A DNA stretch of 64,000 nt from Ostrinia nubilalis (lineage: Eukaryota; Arthropoda; Insecta; Lepidoptera; Crambidae): contig NC_087110.1 in NCBI RefSeq assembly GCF_963855985.1, forward strand, positions 2,781,001-2,845,000, written 5' to 3'. Numbering within the stretch: the first letter of the stretch is position 1; each line of letters begins with the position of its first letter. A program made the position numbers and the translations under genes. A model generated the notes under the pieces. That model made no database searches, was not told the origin of the DNA, and saw nothing but the letters and a program-made list of their open reading frames with translations. Below are positions 21,246 to 32,110 of this stretch, piece after piece.

Positions 21246-23400
21246 TTAAACATTCCAAACATTTTTATCCTTTATATAATCATCAACTTTATAGTAGCCC
21301 TTTTTCATTAAGGTGCTTTTGATATGTGCTTTAAATTTATGAATGGGCAATTCTACAACAGTTTGTGGTAATTTATTGAAAAGTTTAATACATTTCCCCA
21401 TAAATGAATTACCAATCTTGTGCAGTCTGAAATTTGGAACGGCAAGTTTATTTTTGTTTCTTGTATTGAACTTGTGTAAATCACTCTTTCTAGTAAATTG
21501 CTCTATATTTTTGCGAACATATAAAAGGTTTTCATAAATGAACTGTGAAGCTACTGTCAGTATATTAATCTCCTTAAAGAATTCTCTCAAGGAAAATCGG
21601 GGTCCAAGGTTATAAATGGCCCGCACTGCTCTCTTCTGCAGAACGAACACAGTTTCAATGTCCGCAGCTGAGCCCCACAACAATATGCCGTATGACATTA
21701 TACTATGAAAATAGCTAAAATAAACTAGCCTTGCCGTTTCAATGTCAGTTAATTGCCTTATCTTTCTCACTGCAAAAGCAGCTGAACTGAGCCTTGCTGA
21801 CAAGGTTTCAATATGAGGACCCCACTGAAGTTTAGAGTCTAAAGTGATTCCCAAGAATGTTGTGGAACTTATGCTATTTAATGGTTCATTCTTCACCATC
21901 AATTGTGTGGGAACCTGCCTCACATTAGGTAAGGTAAATTTAATGCACTTAGTTTTGTTTGCATTTAACAATAAGTTGTTAACAGTAAACCAATGCAAAA
22001 CCTGTGAGAGTGTGTCATTTATATCATCAAGGTTTACTTTACCTCTATCAACTTTGAAAATGAGAGATGTGTCATCAGCAAATAACACAATATCACATAG
22101 ATCTTTTACAAAGTAGGGAAGGTCATTAATATAAATAAGAAATAGCAAAGGTCCCAATATCGATCCCTGTGGCACACCCATGGTAAGAGGTGCTCCAGAA
22201 GACTCAGTTCCATTAATACAAACTTTTTGCTTTTTGCCTGTGAGATACGAGTTCAACAGATCAAGTGCCTCATCCGAAACACCATAATGTCGCAATTTTT
22301 TTATTAAGGTTTGGTGGTCTACACAATCAAACGCTTTTGAAAGGTCACAAAAAATACCAACAGCGTCTTTTTTACTCTCCCAAGCATCAAAGACGTGTTT
22401 CAGTAGTGCTACTCCAGCGTCAGTAGTACTTCTACCTTTGGTAAAACCAAATTGTTTATTGTGAAGTAATTTGTTGAAAATAAAATGAGAAAGAAGTTGA
22501 TGAAATATAATTTTCTCAAAAATTTTGCTAAGTACTGGTAAAATAGAAATCGGCCGAAAATTAGAGGGGTCACATTTATCACCAGCCTTAAACAATGGGA
22601 TTATTTTACTTAATTTCATTAAACTAGGAAAGCAACCTTGATCAATGCATGTGTTAAAAATGAATGCAAGGTGAGGAGCTATGGTGTCAATAATTGTCCC
22701 AATAATACTGACAGAGATTCCCCAAAGGTCCTCGGTTTTTTTCATATTCAATTCTCTGAAGGTTTTAATTACTGTATTACAATCTATATGCCTGAACTGG
22801 AGTAGAGACTGGCACTCGGTGACATTAGATTTTAAGAGAGACTCTGCAAGAATTGGCGATGAATTCAATGCTTTAGTTGTTTCGGACGCAATGTTTGAGA
22901 AGAATGTCTCAAATGTGGTTGCAACATCTGTATCTGAATTTATAACTTCATTCCCGACTTTCAGTGAGAAGGTGTTATCCTTCGATTTATTTTTACATGT
23001 TTGTTTATTTATTATGTTCCACGTAGCCTTAGCTTTATTATTAGAATTTAAAATCATGTCTCGAAGATGATTCGATTTAGCAGCCACACAAACCTTTTTA
23101 AATATTTTCGAGTAATTTTTAACGTATTCTATAACATTCGGATCTTGCGTATCAGCTTTAAGTCTATATAATTCATACATTTTATTTCTACTCTTGTGAA
23201 TGCCGGTTGTAGCCCAGTCGTCAAATTTACATTTTATCGAATTTATTCGGATCTTTTTCTGTGGGAATGTGGTTTTGAACTCATCACTCACTACACTGAA
23301 TAGATCCTCATACATTCGATCAACATTATTGTCATTTACTATAAGTTTATCAATACTATCACAAATGTTTTTCTTGAATTTGTCAATTCGATTAGTTGCT
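21246..23400 (-). pseudogene. LINE reverse transcriptase region (ORF2 part), one long open frame
   Basis: About 718 codons remain open. From the N-terminal side come an endonuclease/RT linker, RT motif FRPISILPVLSKIFEK (about residues 280-295), KGRSTTDAG, the first catalytic aspartates in FCDLSKAFDCVDHQTL (about 345-360), MGVPQGSILGPLLFLIYIND (about 410-430) and the catalytic FADDTS (about 445). A thumb region with WGPHIE and LLWGSA then leads to a basic C-terminus ending at 21246. RT core motifs look intact, so the break is caused by the upstream insertion and 5' truncation, not by decay of this frame. The apparent first residue is a TTG inside the joint, not a real start. The family is jockey-superfamily; the exact clade is not certain. 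Confidence 0.88.
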
Positions 23401-24057
23401 CTCAAGCGATCTTCGGCGGGGGGAGACGTAAATCACGAAGCTCTAAAGTGATCTGCGGCGGCTCCCGCCGCAAATCACTTGTCCAAGTTCGGGACCCTGT
23501 CATTTAAAAAATATAGTTCTGTTTCTTTCGCACGAAAGTAATAATGCTTAAGTATGAATGTGATAGCTATATTTTCTAGGCACTATGGTTGCTTTTCAAC
23601 CAAATTTTTCTCAGTCTGTGTTTGAAGATGACGCGATCCGCGGTGCCCGTCTGGGTAGTGAAAAAGATGGATGTTTTTTATCGTTTAGATGCTTTGGAAG
23701 TGTGTTTTTCTTTATAAAAAACGTGTATAATGTGATTAACTTTGGAAATAAGTGTTAATATATAACATTGCTTCTAATTTTGAAGGTGAATCAAGTGCAA
23801 TCACAAAAAGTGACAAAAATGACGAATCTTTTTTTTCAAGTAAGTGTTGTACCTAAAATATATATTTGTTAGCCTTAAAAGTTACACCAAAAGACGGGTA
23901 ATTTTATCCAGATTCCAAAAATGTGACTCGATAGTATGTAACGGTAATAATGATAAGCTATTTTAGGGAAAATGCGCAACGGGATTTTTTTTTTTTTTCC
24001 CGCGGGAAGTGGGGGGCACTTCACGCAGTAGCGCCTTCCCGCGGCAGATCGCTTGAG
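23401..24057. mobile_element. 657-bp element with 12-bp perfect inverted ends
   Basis: Begins CTCAAGCGATCT and ends AGATCGCTTGAG. Close to the left end is an inverted repeat AAGTGATCTGCGGCGG/CCGCCGCAAATCACTT, and close to the right end CCGCGGGAAG/CTTCCCGCGG. The middle is AT-rich, with TATAAAAAACG and a plus-strand ATG at 23819 running seven codons to the GTAAGTG donor, which could be the first exon of a deleted autonomous parent. No target duplication is evident. The class is unknown. Confidence 0.7.
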
Positions 24058-24207
24058 GGGTTATTGGCCTACAAACAACATCCACTGTACTAGGGACATG
24101 ATGGTGTTCAAATGTGGCCAATTGTCCACTATGATCTGAACTAAGGCAATTAATTATTGATTTACTTTGAATATTACAGTTACAAAAAATATTATCTAAG
24201 CAACTGT
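24058..24207 (-). pseudogene. LINE endonuclease C-terminal remnant
   Basis: On the minus strand the frame reads SCLDNIFCNCNIQSKSIINC then SSDHSGQLATF, where SDH is the conserved C-terminal motif of apurinic-type LINE endonucleases. It is followed by VCRPITP, the linker that should run into the RT frame across the insertion. Everything upstream of residue N/SCLDN is lost to truncation. Confidence 0.8.
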
Positions 24208-24242
24208 TAGACCTCATAGTAATGTTTGTGAATACTGGCGTA
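24205..24242. mobile_element. right end of the MITE split by the LINE
   Basis: GTTAGACCTCATAGTAATGT then TTGTGAATACTGGCG is the right terminus of the MITE whose left part is at 20926-21022. Confidence 0.8.
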
Positions 24243-24245
24243 AAT

Positions 24246-24408
24246 TTTAATATCTTTGGACAATTTCACACAGCACAGTCAAGCCCCAAAGTAAGCAATT
24301 AATTTATGCTTGTGTTATGGGTGCTAGTATCATGTATAGGTATACTACATACTTTTTAAATACATAATTACATTATTATACATAGTAACACCCAGACCCG
24401 TAACAGAT
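24246..24408 (-). repeat. SINE body, 5'-truncated
   Basis: ATCTTTGGACAATTTCACAC, AGCCCCAAAGTAAGCAA, GCTTGTGTTATGGGTGCTAG and CACCCAGACCCGTAACAG match the non-tRNA body of the SINE at 35066-35354 in the same orientation. The tRNA-like head is missing. Confidence 0.8.
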
Positions 24409-24489
24409 AAATGTTCCGTAACAGATAAATGTTTTGAACAACCAATCAGATATCATTCAGTTTGAATGAAATTGACAGAATGAAATCTG

Positions 24490-24700
24490 ATTGATTATTG
24501 AAAACATTTCTCCGCTCTACCTTGGCGGAGATAGAGCTAAGCGGAGAAGAGAGGAGATGTGTACATATTTTTGATATAATTTTACTGCGGTGGGCGTCGC
24601 AGTGCTAAGCGGAGAGCGTGAGGAGTGGTGAAAAACACTTCTCCGCTCCGCTGAACTCCGCTCCGCTCTGCTCCGCTCTTAGTGGAGATCGGGTCTAAAA
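24490..24700. repeat. GCGGAG-rich inverted repeat region
   Basis: CTCCGCTCTACCTTGGCGGA, AAGCGGAGAAGAGAGGAGAT, CTTCTCCGCTCCGCTGAACT and CTCCGCTCTTAGTGGAGAT form several inverted matches. Related text lies at 20662-20692 and 58519-58700. Probably a compound of MITE fragments. Confidence 0.55.
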
Positions 24701-25408
24701 CTGGCAGCTTAACTTGGCCCTTGGCTATTTTCTTGGACACTTTATTTTGTTCTGGAATGTAGGGCTTACGAAGTGGTTTCACGGGTGTCTTGAAAGTATT
24801 TCAACTGTATCGATCTAGATTTACTATGTAGACACTTTTCGGGGCACATTATAAGGGCTGAAAAAGGCTTGTTTTCACTTCGGTCCTAGTAGAAGTGGCG
24901 GAAAAAACTTATTAAATTAGTAATAGTTCTAATTTGACCGTAAATCAAGCAAAAAGTGGGCCAAGTCATCGGAAGACTGGTACCTAAAGGACGTGTTTCC
25001 GATATAACATAATTATCCTGTTGTTCTTTGAAGGTTTTTGTGAAAATCATACCTACTGCATAAGTGGTTCAGCAGCTTAGGTGTTATTAAAAACTGGCCG
25101 AATTACTTTTGGTTTAGTTAACAATAGTAGATACTCTTTTGTTCATTTTCTAAGGTAATCAAACTTCAAACGATCTTTTTAAATAACTTTTTGACGAGTA
25201 AAATTATTCGATTTGATTTGTATTAGGTAGATGGAAAATTTCAGTGTTTCCATCACTGATTGCCTTAGTTCATGGCAGTTGCTCAAAGCTGTCAAGTTGG
25301 AATGACGTACGTCAATCCCAAACGTCAGGGAGACGCGTTCGCGTCGGATTCGTAACCAATATTCGTATCGGTGGATAAATTCGCTTAGTTTTGCAGTCAA
25401 AATAACTT
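24701..25408. other. no recognisable feature
   Basis: AT-rich with short chance frames only. Confidence 0.35.
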
Positions 25409-25550
25409 AGGGTGGATTCGACCAAACAAGAGTAAATATTAATCTCAGAATAAATTGTCAGTTTTGACATATTTCCCATACTGAAACTGTCAATGTGTCA
25501 GTTATACCAGGAGTTATATTCGGATAAAAGTGTGGTTGAATCGGCCCTAA
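25409..25550. mobile_element. small MITE with AGGGYSGATTCRACCA ends
   Basis: The left AGGGTGGATTCGACCAAACA is mirrored by GTGGTTGAATCGGCCCT. The interior TTGACATATTTCCCATACTG then AAACTGTCAA is shared with the MITEs at 5679 and 15965, so these are related subfamilies. Confidence 0.7.
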
Positions 25551-25555
25551 TGGTT

Positions 25556-25635
25556 TATGTTAAATTCCATGTAAATATTATATTGTATTACTGTGTTTTT
25601 GGCAAATAAACGTTTTGAATTTGAATTTGAATTGG
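25556..25635 (+). repeat. retroposed 3' end with AATAAA and (TTTGAA)n
   Basis: AAATAAACG is followed by TTTTGAATTTGAATTTGAAT, a polyadenylation signal plus a hexamer-repeat tail as seen at LINE/SINE 3' ends. The source is unknown. Confidence 0.45.
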
Positions 25636-25659
25636 TAGAATAGTGTACATGTGGAGAAA

Positions 25660-25765
25660 AACCAAAAATCACTGGGTCGCCGGTCCATCGAGTGGGAGGC
25701 CTACCAACATAACATCTGAGGTCGAAACTTAAGAACTTTTCTGCCCCAACGGCCATCAGTCCTAC
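25660..25765 (-). repeat. RTE-type LINE C-terminal fragment
   Basis: Minus-strand frame includes VGRPPTRWTGDP and MAVGAEKFLSFDLR, matching the GRPSTRWTDDLVKVA region at 35552-35839 with a deletion. Confidence 0.7.
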
Positions 25766-26271
25766 GAGCTATGTGCTATCTTTAATAGTAAATAGCTAGG
25801 TATTATTATCGAGTAACATTTCTTTACCCTCATAAACGGTCGGTCCACCAATATAGTTCTACGTTTAACCTATTCGACTCTTTTTATTGCGCTTGTTAAA
25901 AAGTGCTTAAGTTTCGTTTCTTTCAGCTATTCCATTGTTATTCCCGTTGAATATTCTGGTAAAGAATCTCCGGAAAATTCCGATTAAGAAGCAAGATATT
26001 TTGTCGCTGTATTAAAGAATTAGACACCTGAATGAACTGGATAATTTCGGAGGCTATTATTGGACGGTATTTCGGGTATAAATGGAGACTTTATTTAGAT
26101 TTAAGTACATTTTTTAAAGTAATCTATTTGCAGTCGATATAATAAGTTGCTGGAAGAGTGATTTGACCTTTTATTTTAATAATATTCATTAAGAATCTTA
26201 GTCCTATAGTTGAATGGGGATTTAAACAAATAATGCATGTGTTTGGCAACCCCGCTCAAACATCCATCAAC
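25766..26271. other. no recognisable feature
   Basis: AT-rich sequence. Nothing supported. Confidence 0.35.
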
Positions 26272-26412
26272 CATCATCATCATCTCAGCCATAGGACGTC
26301 CACTGCTGAACATAAGCCTCCCCCAATGATTTCCATGTTGCCCGGTTGGTAGCGGCCTGCTTCCAGCGCCTTCCTGCTACCTTTATGATATCATCCACCT
26401 TGTGGGTGGACA
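26272..26412 (-). repeat. RTE-type LINE 3' end
   Basis: ATCATCATCATCTCAGCCAT, GGACGTCCACTGCTGAACAT and TGCCCGGTTGGTAGCGGCCT in the same order as 2201-2360. It ends GATATCATCCACCTTGTGGG. Confidence 0.78.
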
Positions 26413-27818
26413 CCTACTCGTATATTAACAATTTTGATTATCATCATACACAAAGTACTAACTACAGCATAGTAGAACTAAACCTTTGGCCTTGGAATTC
26501 AAATATGAACTTTCACGGGCAGTTTTAACGGCATGGGCTGGATCGTAAACTGTATCACATAAACATAACGGGTTACGACATCAGGTCAGTGTAATGCCAA
26601 ACTAGCTACTATTCTGGCCCTGTTAGGTATTAAAACTTTTACAAGGCTTACTGTAGGGAAAACCTCGATGCTATATCCATCCATACAATATTTCTTTGAG
26701 TAAGGCATGAGTTCCTTTTTCTTCTCAGCACTAGCCAATATTATGTTGTACTAGCAGGCCTGTTCATCTCCGCGAGTTTACATCGAAAACAAAACACGCA
26801 CGATGGCCCACCTACAGGATACTATTCGACAAGGCCTCACATACGAGCGAACATTGACTCACGCACGCGTATTCTTGTGTATGATGGAAGAAAATAAAGA
26901 AAATGGTGTACTAAATACTGTGCAGTATTTAACTGCTTAAATAATAATAAAAACACAGAAGGTACTTTTTTAAGTTGCCTCAAGACACTGAGAGGTAAAT
27001 AAGTAGTTAATATTATTCATGATAATTCATGCTAAATCATGTATTTCCTCCGCCATTTTCCGCAGTTTGGCACCTCACGTCAAATCATTTTACCGAAGTC
27101 AGCCCTATAGCTTTGGCGCAGTGCCGATCACTGACGTTTGTCAACAAAATGGTGCTTGACTCTTGAGACAGGCTAAATTACACCATATTGTTAATGATAT
27201 TGAGCATAATTTTTTTTAAATACCTTCGCTAAGTAAAACTTCTGTACGTAGTACTTATTATTATTCTGTGGTACTAGGGCTAGTATATGGGACGTCCATA
27301 GGTGCCCTGAAAAGGGTCTCCATATTAATATGAGTACAATGTGAATTTGTATAATGATGATGATGAAAAGTCTGCCAGAGACTAAACTCTTCCGCTACTT
27401 ATTCTCAACCCATCATGTTGTCCCGAGGTGGTGTTAGGACAAGCTATATTTGGGACATGTATATTCATACTTTGCCCATTCTTCTTTCAAGTATCACACA
27501 CACCTACTTCTAACCCCCACAAAAATTAGCCAAATTTTTAATTCAACATGCAATGACGTAGGTACTTAATCCTTAATATAAACGTAAGGGAATTGGGCCT
27601 TTAGCAAGGGACCCTAATAATATCACACAAGTCATGGTCAACATTGACGGCACTTTTCATGGCTCTGCGGGTGGGCCATAAACTAAGTACAGTCAGCAAA
27701 AAAAAATCTTATCTATTTTTGAACCATTCAAATCTTTTGTCAAAAGTCAAAAGAGCTAAAATTACTGTCCAACCTGCGTGTTGACGCAGCTTTACATCAT
27801 CATTATAATAAGCCATTT
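26413..27818. other. unannotated, with two LINE 3'-UTR scraps
   Basis: TTCTTCTCAGCACTAGCCAA at about 26719 and TTCTCAACCCATCATGTTGT, CCCGAGGTGG and TTGGGACATGTATATTCAT near 27400-27471 are plus-sense scraps of the jockey-like 3' UTR. A possible inverted-repeat element from about 26755 to 27178 (CCTGTTCATCTC / GAGACAGG) is too weak to call. Confidence 0.35.
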
Positions 27819-28380
27819 AGAGTAGGCGCACACCGTTGATTTTTAGTTGGCCGATAGTTGTGCCCGATTTTAAATTGTATGAAGAATCGGCCAAATCGAA
27901 TCGGCGTAGTGTGCGCACTCCCATAGTAGGGGAGACCGGGGATAGTTGACTAATTTTTTACTAAACCATACATATTTTTTGTGTTTTCATCCATACAGAC
28001 AAATAAATCGCATTAATGGATAGAAGAACTATTAAACTAATAAAAAACAACAAAACATAGTTCATTATTAAATATCATCATCATATTTAAATGCATTTTA
28101 TAGAACATCAACTCTTAGTCAATCTACCCCTGTTCCGGGGTAGATTGACTATATGCCCGGGGTAAGTAGACCTACGTATCAATAAGCAAGAAATTATGAG
28201 AAGAGTCAAGTAATAAAACACTATTTTCAATTGAATTGAATTCTTTATTCAAAAACAATTATAATTAGGTACAGACATCTTTAATAAGTCTTTAAAAAAA
28301 CTATCAACTCTTAGTATTTAAACTTTTTAAACTAAAATCTTCTTCAGTCTCATTTTAAATCACATATCAATCTTTGTATA

Positions 28381-28773
28381 CAGGGTGTCCCAGATGGGTG
28401 AATCAAACTGATAGGGGAGGTAGCTCTACTAATGTACTATCGCTAAATAATATGAAAAAAAAATAAAGCGCATAAGGACACAAAAATTGTTTTTTTTTTA
28501 AATGAAAATAAATCAGCTTTGCCTAAGTATTTGGCTATAATTGCTGCGTTTGGAGTTTATTTGTACTTTTTTCTTACTAATATTAATTGTACATGATCGC
28601 TTCGTTTATCTGTAAACAAACTTTCGAAAATAATGACTAGATTTCGAGTTGAGAGCACTTTACTTTAAAAAAAATCCGAACTCAAAATTTTTTTTTTCTT
28701 TTTTTTTTTGACATAGTACATTAGTAGAGCTACTTCCCCTAGAAGTTTGATTCACCCATTCTGTGACACCCTG
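28381..28773. mobile_element. mariner-type MITE (inner doll)
   Basis: CAGGGTGTCCCAGATGGGTG and ACCCATTCTGTGACACCCTG are inverted ends, continuing inward AATCAAACTGATAGGGGAGG/CCCCTAGAAGTTTGATTC. TA lies on both sides (28379-28380, 28774-28775). Long A and T tracts near the right arm. It interrupts the transposase remnant. Confidence 0.88.
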
Positions 28774-28777
28774 TATA

Positions 28778-28892
28778 GTATAGTACTTTTACGTTTCCAA
28801 GTATTTCTTCTATTATCTAAACGTGGCGCCGCTTTAGGAAAGGGTCTTATTTCTTCATCGTTCAGTCGTTCGTTTTTATGTAGATCCTCATC
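28778..28892 (-). pseudogene. pogo-type transposase C-terminal exon, truncated
   Basis: After TTTTTATTGCTACAG (acceptor) the minus strand reads HDEDLHKNERLNDEEIRPFP then KAAPRLDNRRNTWKRKSTIL. An E-I-R-P-F-P-K-A stretch leading to a basic patch and K-S-x-I-L is what I know from pogo/jerky-like DDE proteins just after the catalytic domain. The frame is cut by the mariner MITE. It supports placing the host element in the pogo group, but from one short motif. Confidence 0.6.
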
Positions 28893-29464
28893 GTGCTGTA
28901 GCAATAAAAAGAATGTATGTATTAAGGATCGAATAAATAGATAATTTGAAAGATATTTTAAACTCAAAATGTTATTGGGGTTGGTTGGTTCAACCAGCCC
29001 CGAAAGAAATTAGTCTACCAACCCCAAACGACATTTTAAGTTTCGATGGCATGGATAACCTACACACTGCCACCTAATAAAGAAATAACACAAGAAATAA
29101 TATCAATATGGACTCATAAAACACTCTGACTAATAGGCAAACGGTTAACATAAAATGTGTAGGTACCAAATCAAAAAATATGCACCAAGAAAATATTACT
29201 TACATGATATGAAAACAAATCACGGGTCACTACTCGAAAACGGCGTGTGCCGGCGACGCGGCGCTACCGACGAATGAGCGGGGGGCGGAAAGTGATGCGC
29301 GGCTGCGCTGGGATGACGCAATACTCAAACCGTTAGCGAGTTTTTGGCGGTTAGTCTACCTACCCCTATATGCAACCATCCCCGGTCTCCCCTACATGCC
29401 CATACTGATCAACTGCCCGACTAAACTATCGGCCGACGAAAAATAAACGGTGTGCGCCTACTCT

Positions 29465-30118
29465 TAGTTTGCACTACATGAACCCTCTCTATTTTATTAG
29501 AGGTGAGTTTTGAGTTTTGAGAGGCTGGTTATTTGTATTTTTATTTTTCCTGACATTCACGGTCAGAATTGGAAATTCTACCATCATAATCATCGACCAA
29601 TCTACACTGGGTCCGCGTGGTAGAGTATTTTCTTACTTTGGGTTTTATTTGAAAATGAAAATGAAAATGAAAAATGATAAACATATTTTTTACTCCTTTT
29701 CAGTTCTTCTTGCAACACATTATCACAGATCTTCTACCCACAAAAAATCTACTTAAATTTCAACCAAACACAGTTTTCAGCCGCTAAGCTTACGTTACGT
29801 AATTCTCGTTTACGAAAATGTTGTTGACTGTACCCGCTGTAAAACATAAATGAGGATGCCGGTTATGACATCGGGTCAGTTTATTACACATGACTGTACT
29901 GCGTACTAATATAAATAAGTGATGTAGAGGCAATTATAAAGCTACATAGAAAGACGTTTCAAATTAGAATTCAGCAAAGGTAGGTATGTAAATAGGTATG
30001 TGGCAAAGTAAATTAAATAATAGGTAGATTTAATACTTTATTATTTCATGATTTCAGATAAGAAAGAAAGAAAGAAAATAATTTTATTTGGCAACAAAAC
30101 ACATACGCATAATTATTT
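29465..30118. other. no recognisable feature
   Basis: AT-rich. GAAAATGAAAATGAAAATGA near 29652 is a short hexamer repeat. Confidence 0.35.
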
Positions 30119-30170
30119 TAAAAAAATCGATAAAGTTGCCAAAAAGGTTGGGTAACTTTATCGATTTTTT
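30119..30170. repeat. short hairpin AAAAAATCGATAAAGTT
   Basis: A 17-base stem AAAAAATCGATAAAGTT/AACTTTATCGATTTTTT spans a loop of about 15 bases, preceded by an AAGAAAGAAAGAAAG run. Probably a foldback remnant. Confidence 0.6.
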
Positions 30171-30210
30171 CAGTACCATCTTACTACTGATTTTCAGTGA
30201 GTGTCTATAA

Positions 30211-30473
30211 GGCTACGTTTCCACCAAAGCTGTGCGAGGAAAATGTGCTTCCAAACTTCGTCTATGGACTTGCTGATATAGTATGCGTAAACCTCGCAAC
30301 ACATTCCTCGCACACATCCCTCGCTTGTTTTGTATGCACAAAAATCTAGTTCACTAAGCCGTTTCCACCAAAGCTGTGCTGACTCAGGCGTGGTAAATAA
30401 AGCTATTTTATTGGTTCTACAAATACATCCCTCGCTACGCATCCTCGCACAACTCTGGTGGAAACGCAGCCTT
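30211..30473. mobile_element. doubled MITE, AAGGCTGCGTTTCCACCA family
   Basis: AAGGCTACGTTTCCACCAAA then GCTGTGCGAGGA begins a first, incomplete copy. GCCGTTTCCACCAAAGCTGT at 30359 begins a second, ending TCTGGTGGAAACGCAGCCTT. CATCCCTCGC recurs in both. The second copy lies inside or beside the first. Confidence 0.72.
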
Positions 30474-30621
30474 AAGCAGGGGTTTACAAAAATAGCAAGC
30501 ATCATTAATGGAGTTTTATTTATATTTTCTAAACAAGGTATATTTCGAAAAGAAATAGAAAGTTTGCATTGAGTTTATATTAAAAAAAAAAATACTAAAG
30601 ATTGGCTTGAAATTGGAATCC

Positions 30622-30770
30622 ATAATATAGATACGAAAATAACTTAGTCTGTCTGTTATTTTCAAGCTTAAAATGATTAGTTAGATGGATGTAGAGATAT
30701 TTTAGAACCCTGGCATAGTTTTTATCCCGCTTTTTGGCGATATTTATGTCTGATTTTATGACAGAGCTAT
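30622..30770 (-). repeat. degenerate CTAGC-type cassette, inverted
   Basis: ATAATATAGATACGAAAATA, CTTAGTCTGTCTGTTATTTT and TGGCATAGTTTTTATCCCGC keep the cassette order in reverse with strong decay. Confidence 0.5.
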
Positions 30771-31261
30771 TATCATGCGGCCCCGAGCAAAATCTATAAA
30801 AATATTACATGATTGTGTTTTTAGGTAGCACTTACGTAACTACTTTTTAAAATGAAACCCAAGTGAATTCCCGCATGTACGAGCATTTTTCCATCATGTT
30901 TCAGTAAAAATATTCACAAGTCGATAAGAATGTCTTTCCACAGCATAAATTCTCGCTCCAATACTAAAGTTAAAGTGCACTTTGATAAACAAATAGCCTG
31001 GAAACTTCTAAAAACTATTAAAGTTAGCTGAAAGACAGAACGCTTTACTGATTGGGCGTTTTTAAAACGCGGCTGGAGCGTTTATTTAAACGCGTCTTCG
31101 AGTAAAACGGAATTTATTGTAATTTTGTGTAGCGCAATGACTACACAGTACAAAAGCTATGAAGATTTTTGCTCTAAATTCTTTACCTACTTTCAATTCA
31201 AAGTAGAGTTAAGAGCAAGAAGATAAGATACCGAAATATAGTTTTTAAAACTCATAAAAAA

Positions 31262-31345
31262 CTTCAACTCATAAAACTCATTTATTTACGCAAGTAGGCT
31301 TTTAAAAAGCACTTTTACTTTCATTCAAATAAACATTCAGGTGCT
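31262..31345 (-). repeat. jockey-like LINE 3' tail fragment
   Basis: CTCATAAAACTCATTTATTT then ACGCAAGTAGGCTTTTAAAA and AGCACTTTTA resemble the tail at 21023-21080. Confidence 0.55.
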
Positions 31346-31704
31346 TTAACTGTCTTTGAATAATTTCAAAATTATGTAAAAGTCGTTAGTATCAAACGAA
31401 TTGCTACTTAGAAATAGAAAAACACAAATAATTTGGCTTCAAGTCGTTTGATAAACGCGCTATCTGTTAAGTTAAAGAATGAGATCGACATTTTGAACCA
31501 AAGCCAGGTTGTAAACTCACTCGGAAAGATTTGGGGTAAAGGATATAGACAGTAACATACATTAGAGGAACTCTATGTTGTTCAATACGGAACGTTAGAT
31601 AACTCTGTATTCTATATTCTGTATGGTTTCTCTTCCTAGTGTTGTCATACTATGTGATGTTCTTTACACAGATAGGTAGGTACACATTTATTTATTTTAT
31701 ATTT
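31346..31704. other. no recognisable feature
   Basis: AT-rich sequence between a LINE tail and a cassette. Nothing supported. Confidence 0.35.
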
Positions 31705-31905
31705 ACTAGCTTTGCCCACGGTTTCACCAAAGTGAATAACCACAGACTGAATGTTACACAAGACTTTATAACGTGCGTTTTCCCTAAAAAAACCGGGATA
31801 AAACTATTTTACATGTTTTCTTAGATCTCGACTATCTCTATACTAAATTTAATCTACAAATCGATCCAGTCATTTACACTGAAAAACGCGTTTGGTTGCT
31901 GTTTA
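31705..31905 (+). repeat. degenerate CTAGC-type cassette
   Basis: CTAGCTTTGCCCACGGTTTC, AAAAAACCGGGATAAAACTA and CTCGACTATCTCTATACTAA follow the cassette order. It lies just left of the Copia insertion. Confidence 0.6.
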
Positions 31906-31943
31906 CACAAAAATAGTGACTTCCGAACTTCCTATAACCAAAC

Positions 31944-32088
31944 TATTAAAACAACGTGATAACGGTTTGACTTGGAATGAATTGACCACAGACCAAGTTG
32001 AGTTTTATTTTCAATAACCCTAACTTATAACATAGTCACTAGGTGGCGCCAGCTGTACATTTGATATTATTTTTATATGAAACTAACA
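31944..32088 (-). repeat. Copia 3' LTR
   Basis: 145 bases, TGTTAGTTTCATATAAAAAT to ...GTTGTTTTAATA on the minus strand. It is identical base for base to the 5' LTR. The end lacks a CA dinucleotide; the boundary is fixed by the GTTTG target duplication (minus sense). Confidence 0.92.
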
Positions 32089-32110
32089 CCCCCACTATAT
32101 AAAAATAACA

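Larger units (their letters stand above)
21023..24207 (-). mobile_element. jockey-like non-LTR retrotransposon, 5'-truncated, nested in a MITE
   Basis: Reading on the minus strand: a remnant of the endonuclease (24207-24058), a foreign 657-base insertion (24057-23401), a long reverse transcriptase frame (23400-21246), a 3' UTR with TTCTCAGCACTGGCCCATTT and GGGACGTGTAAAAGCGC, and an A/T-rich tail at 21023-21045. The two halves of a MITE flank it, with ACT-like microduplication at the joints. Most of the first ORF and the endonuclease are missing. Confidence 0.85.
27929..29392 (-). mobile_element. pogo/Tigger-like transposon remnant, TA-flanked (middle doll)
   Basis: Ends GGGGAGACCGGGGATAG and ATCCCCGGTCTCCCC lie between TA (27927-27928) and TA (29393-29394), the duplication of the Tc1/mariner/pogo group. 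On the minus strand it keeps a spliced-looking fragment of a pogo-type transposase (28778-28892). A GTAAGTAAT donor near 29205 may end an upstream exon. Most coding sequence is missing, and a mariner MITE sits inside. Confidence 0.8.
27819..29464. mobile_element. MITE (outer doll) split by a pogo-like element
   Basis: The left end AGAGTAGGCGCACACCGTT continues GATTTTTAGTTGGCCGATAG; the right end mirrors it with CTATCGGCCGACG and ACGGTGTGCGCCTACTCT. Joining 27928 to 29393 gives a normal short MITE of this type. It is the oldest of three nested elements here. Confidence 0.82.

Noticed and set aside
26755..27178. Possible inverted-repeat element with CCTGTTCATCTC / GAGACAGG ends
   Set aside because: The inverted match is short and imperfect, with no target duplication, so it is not reported as a feature.
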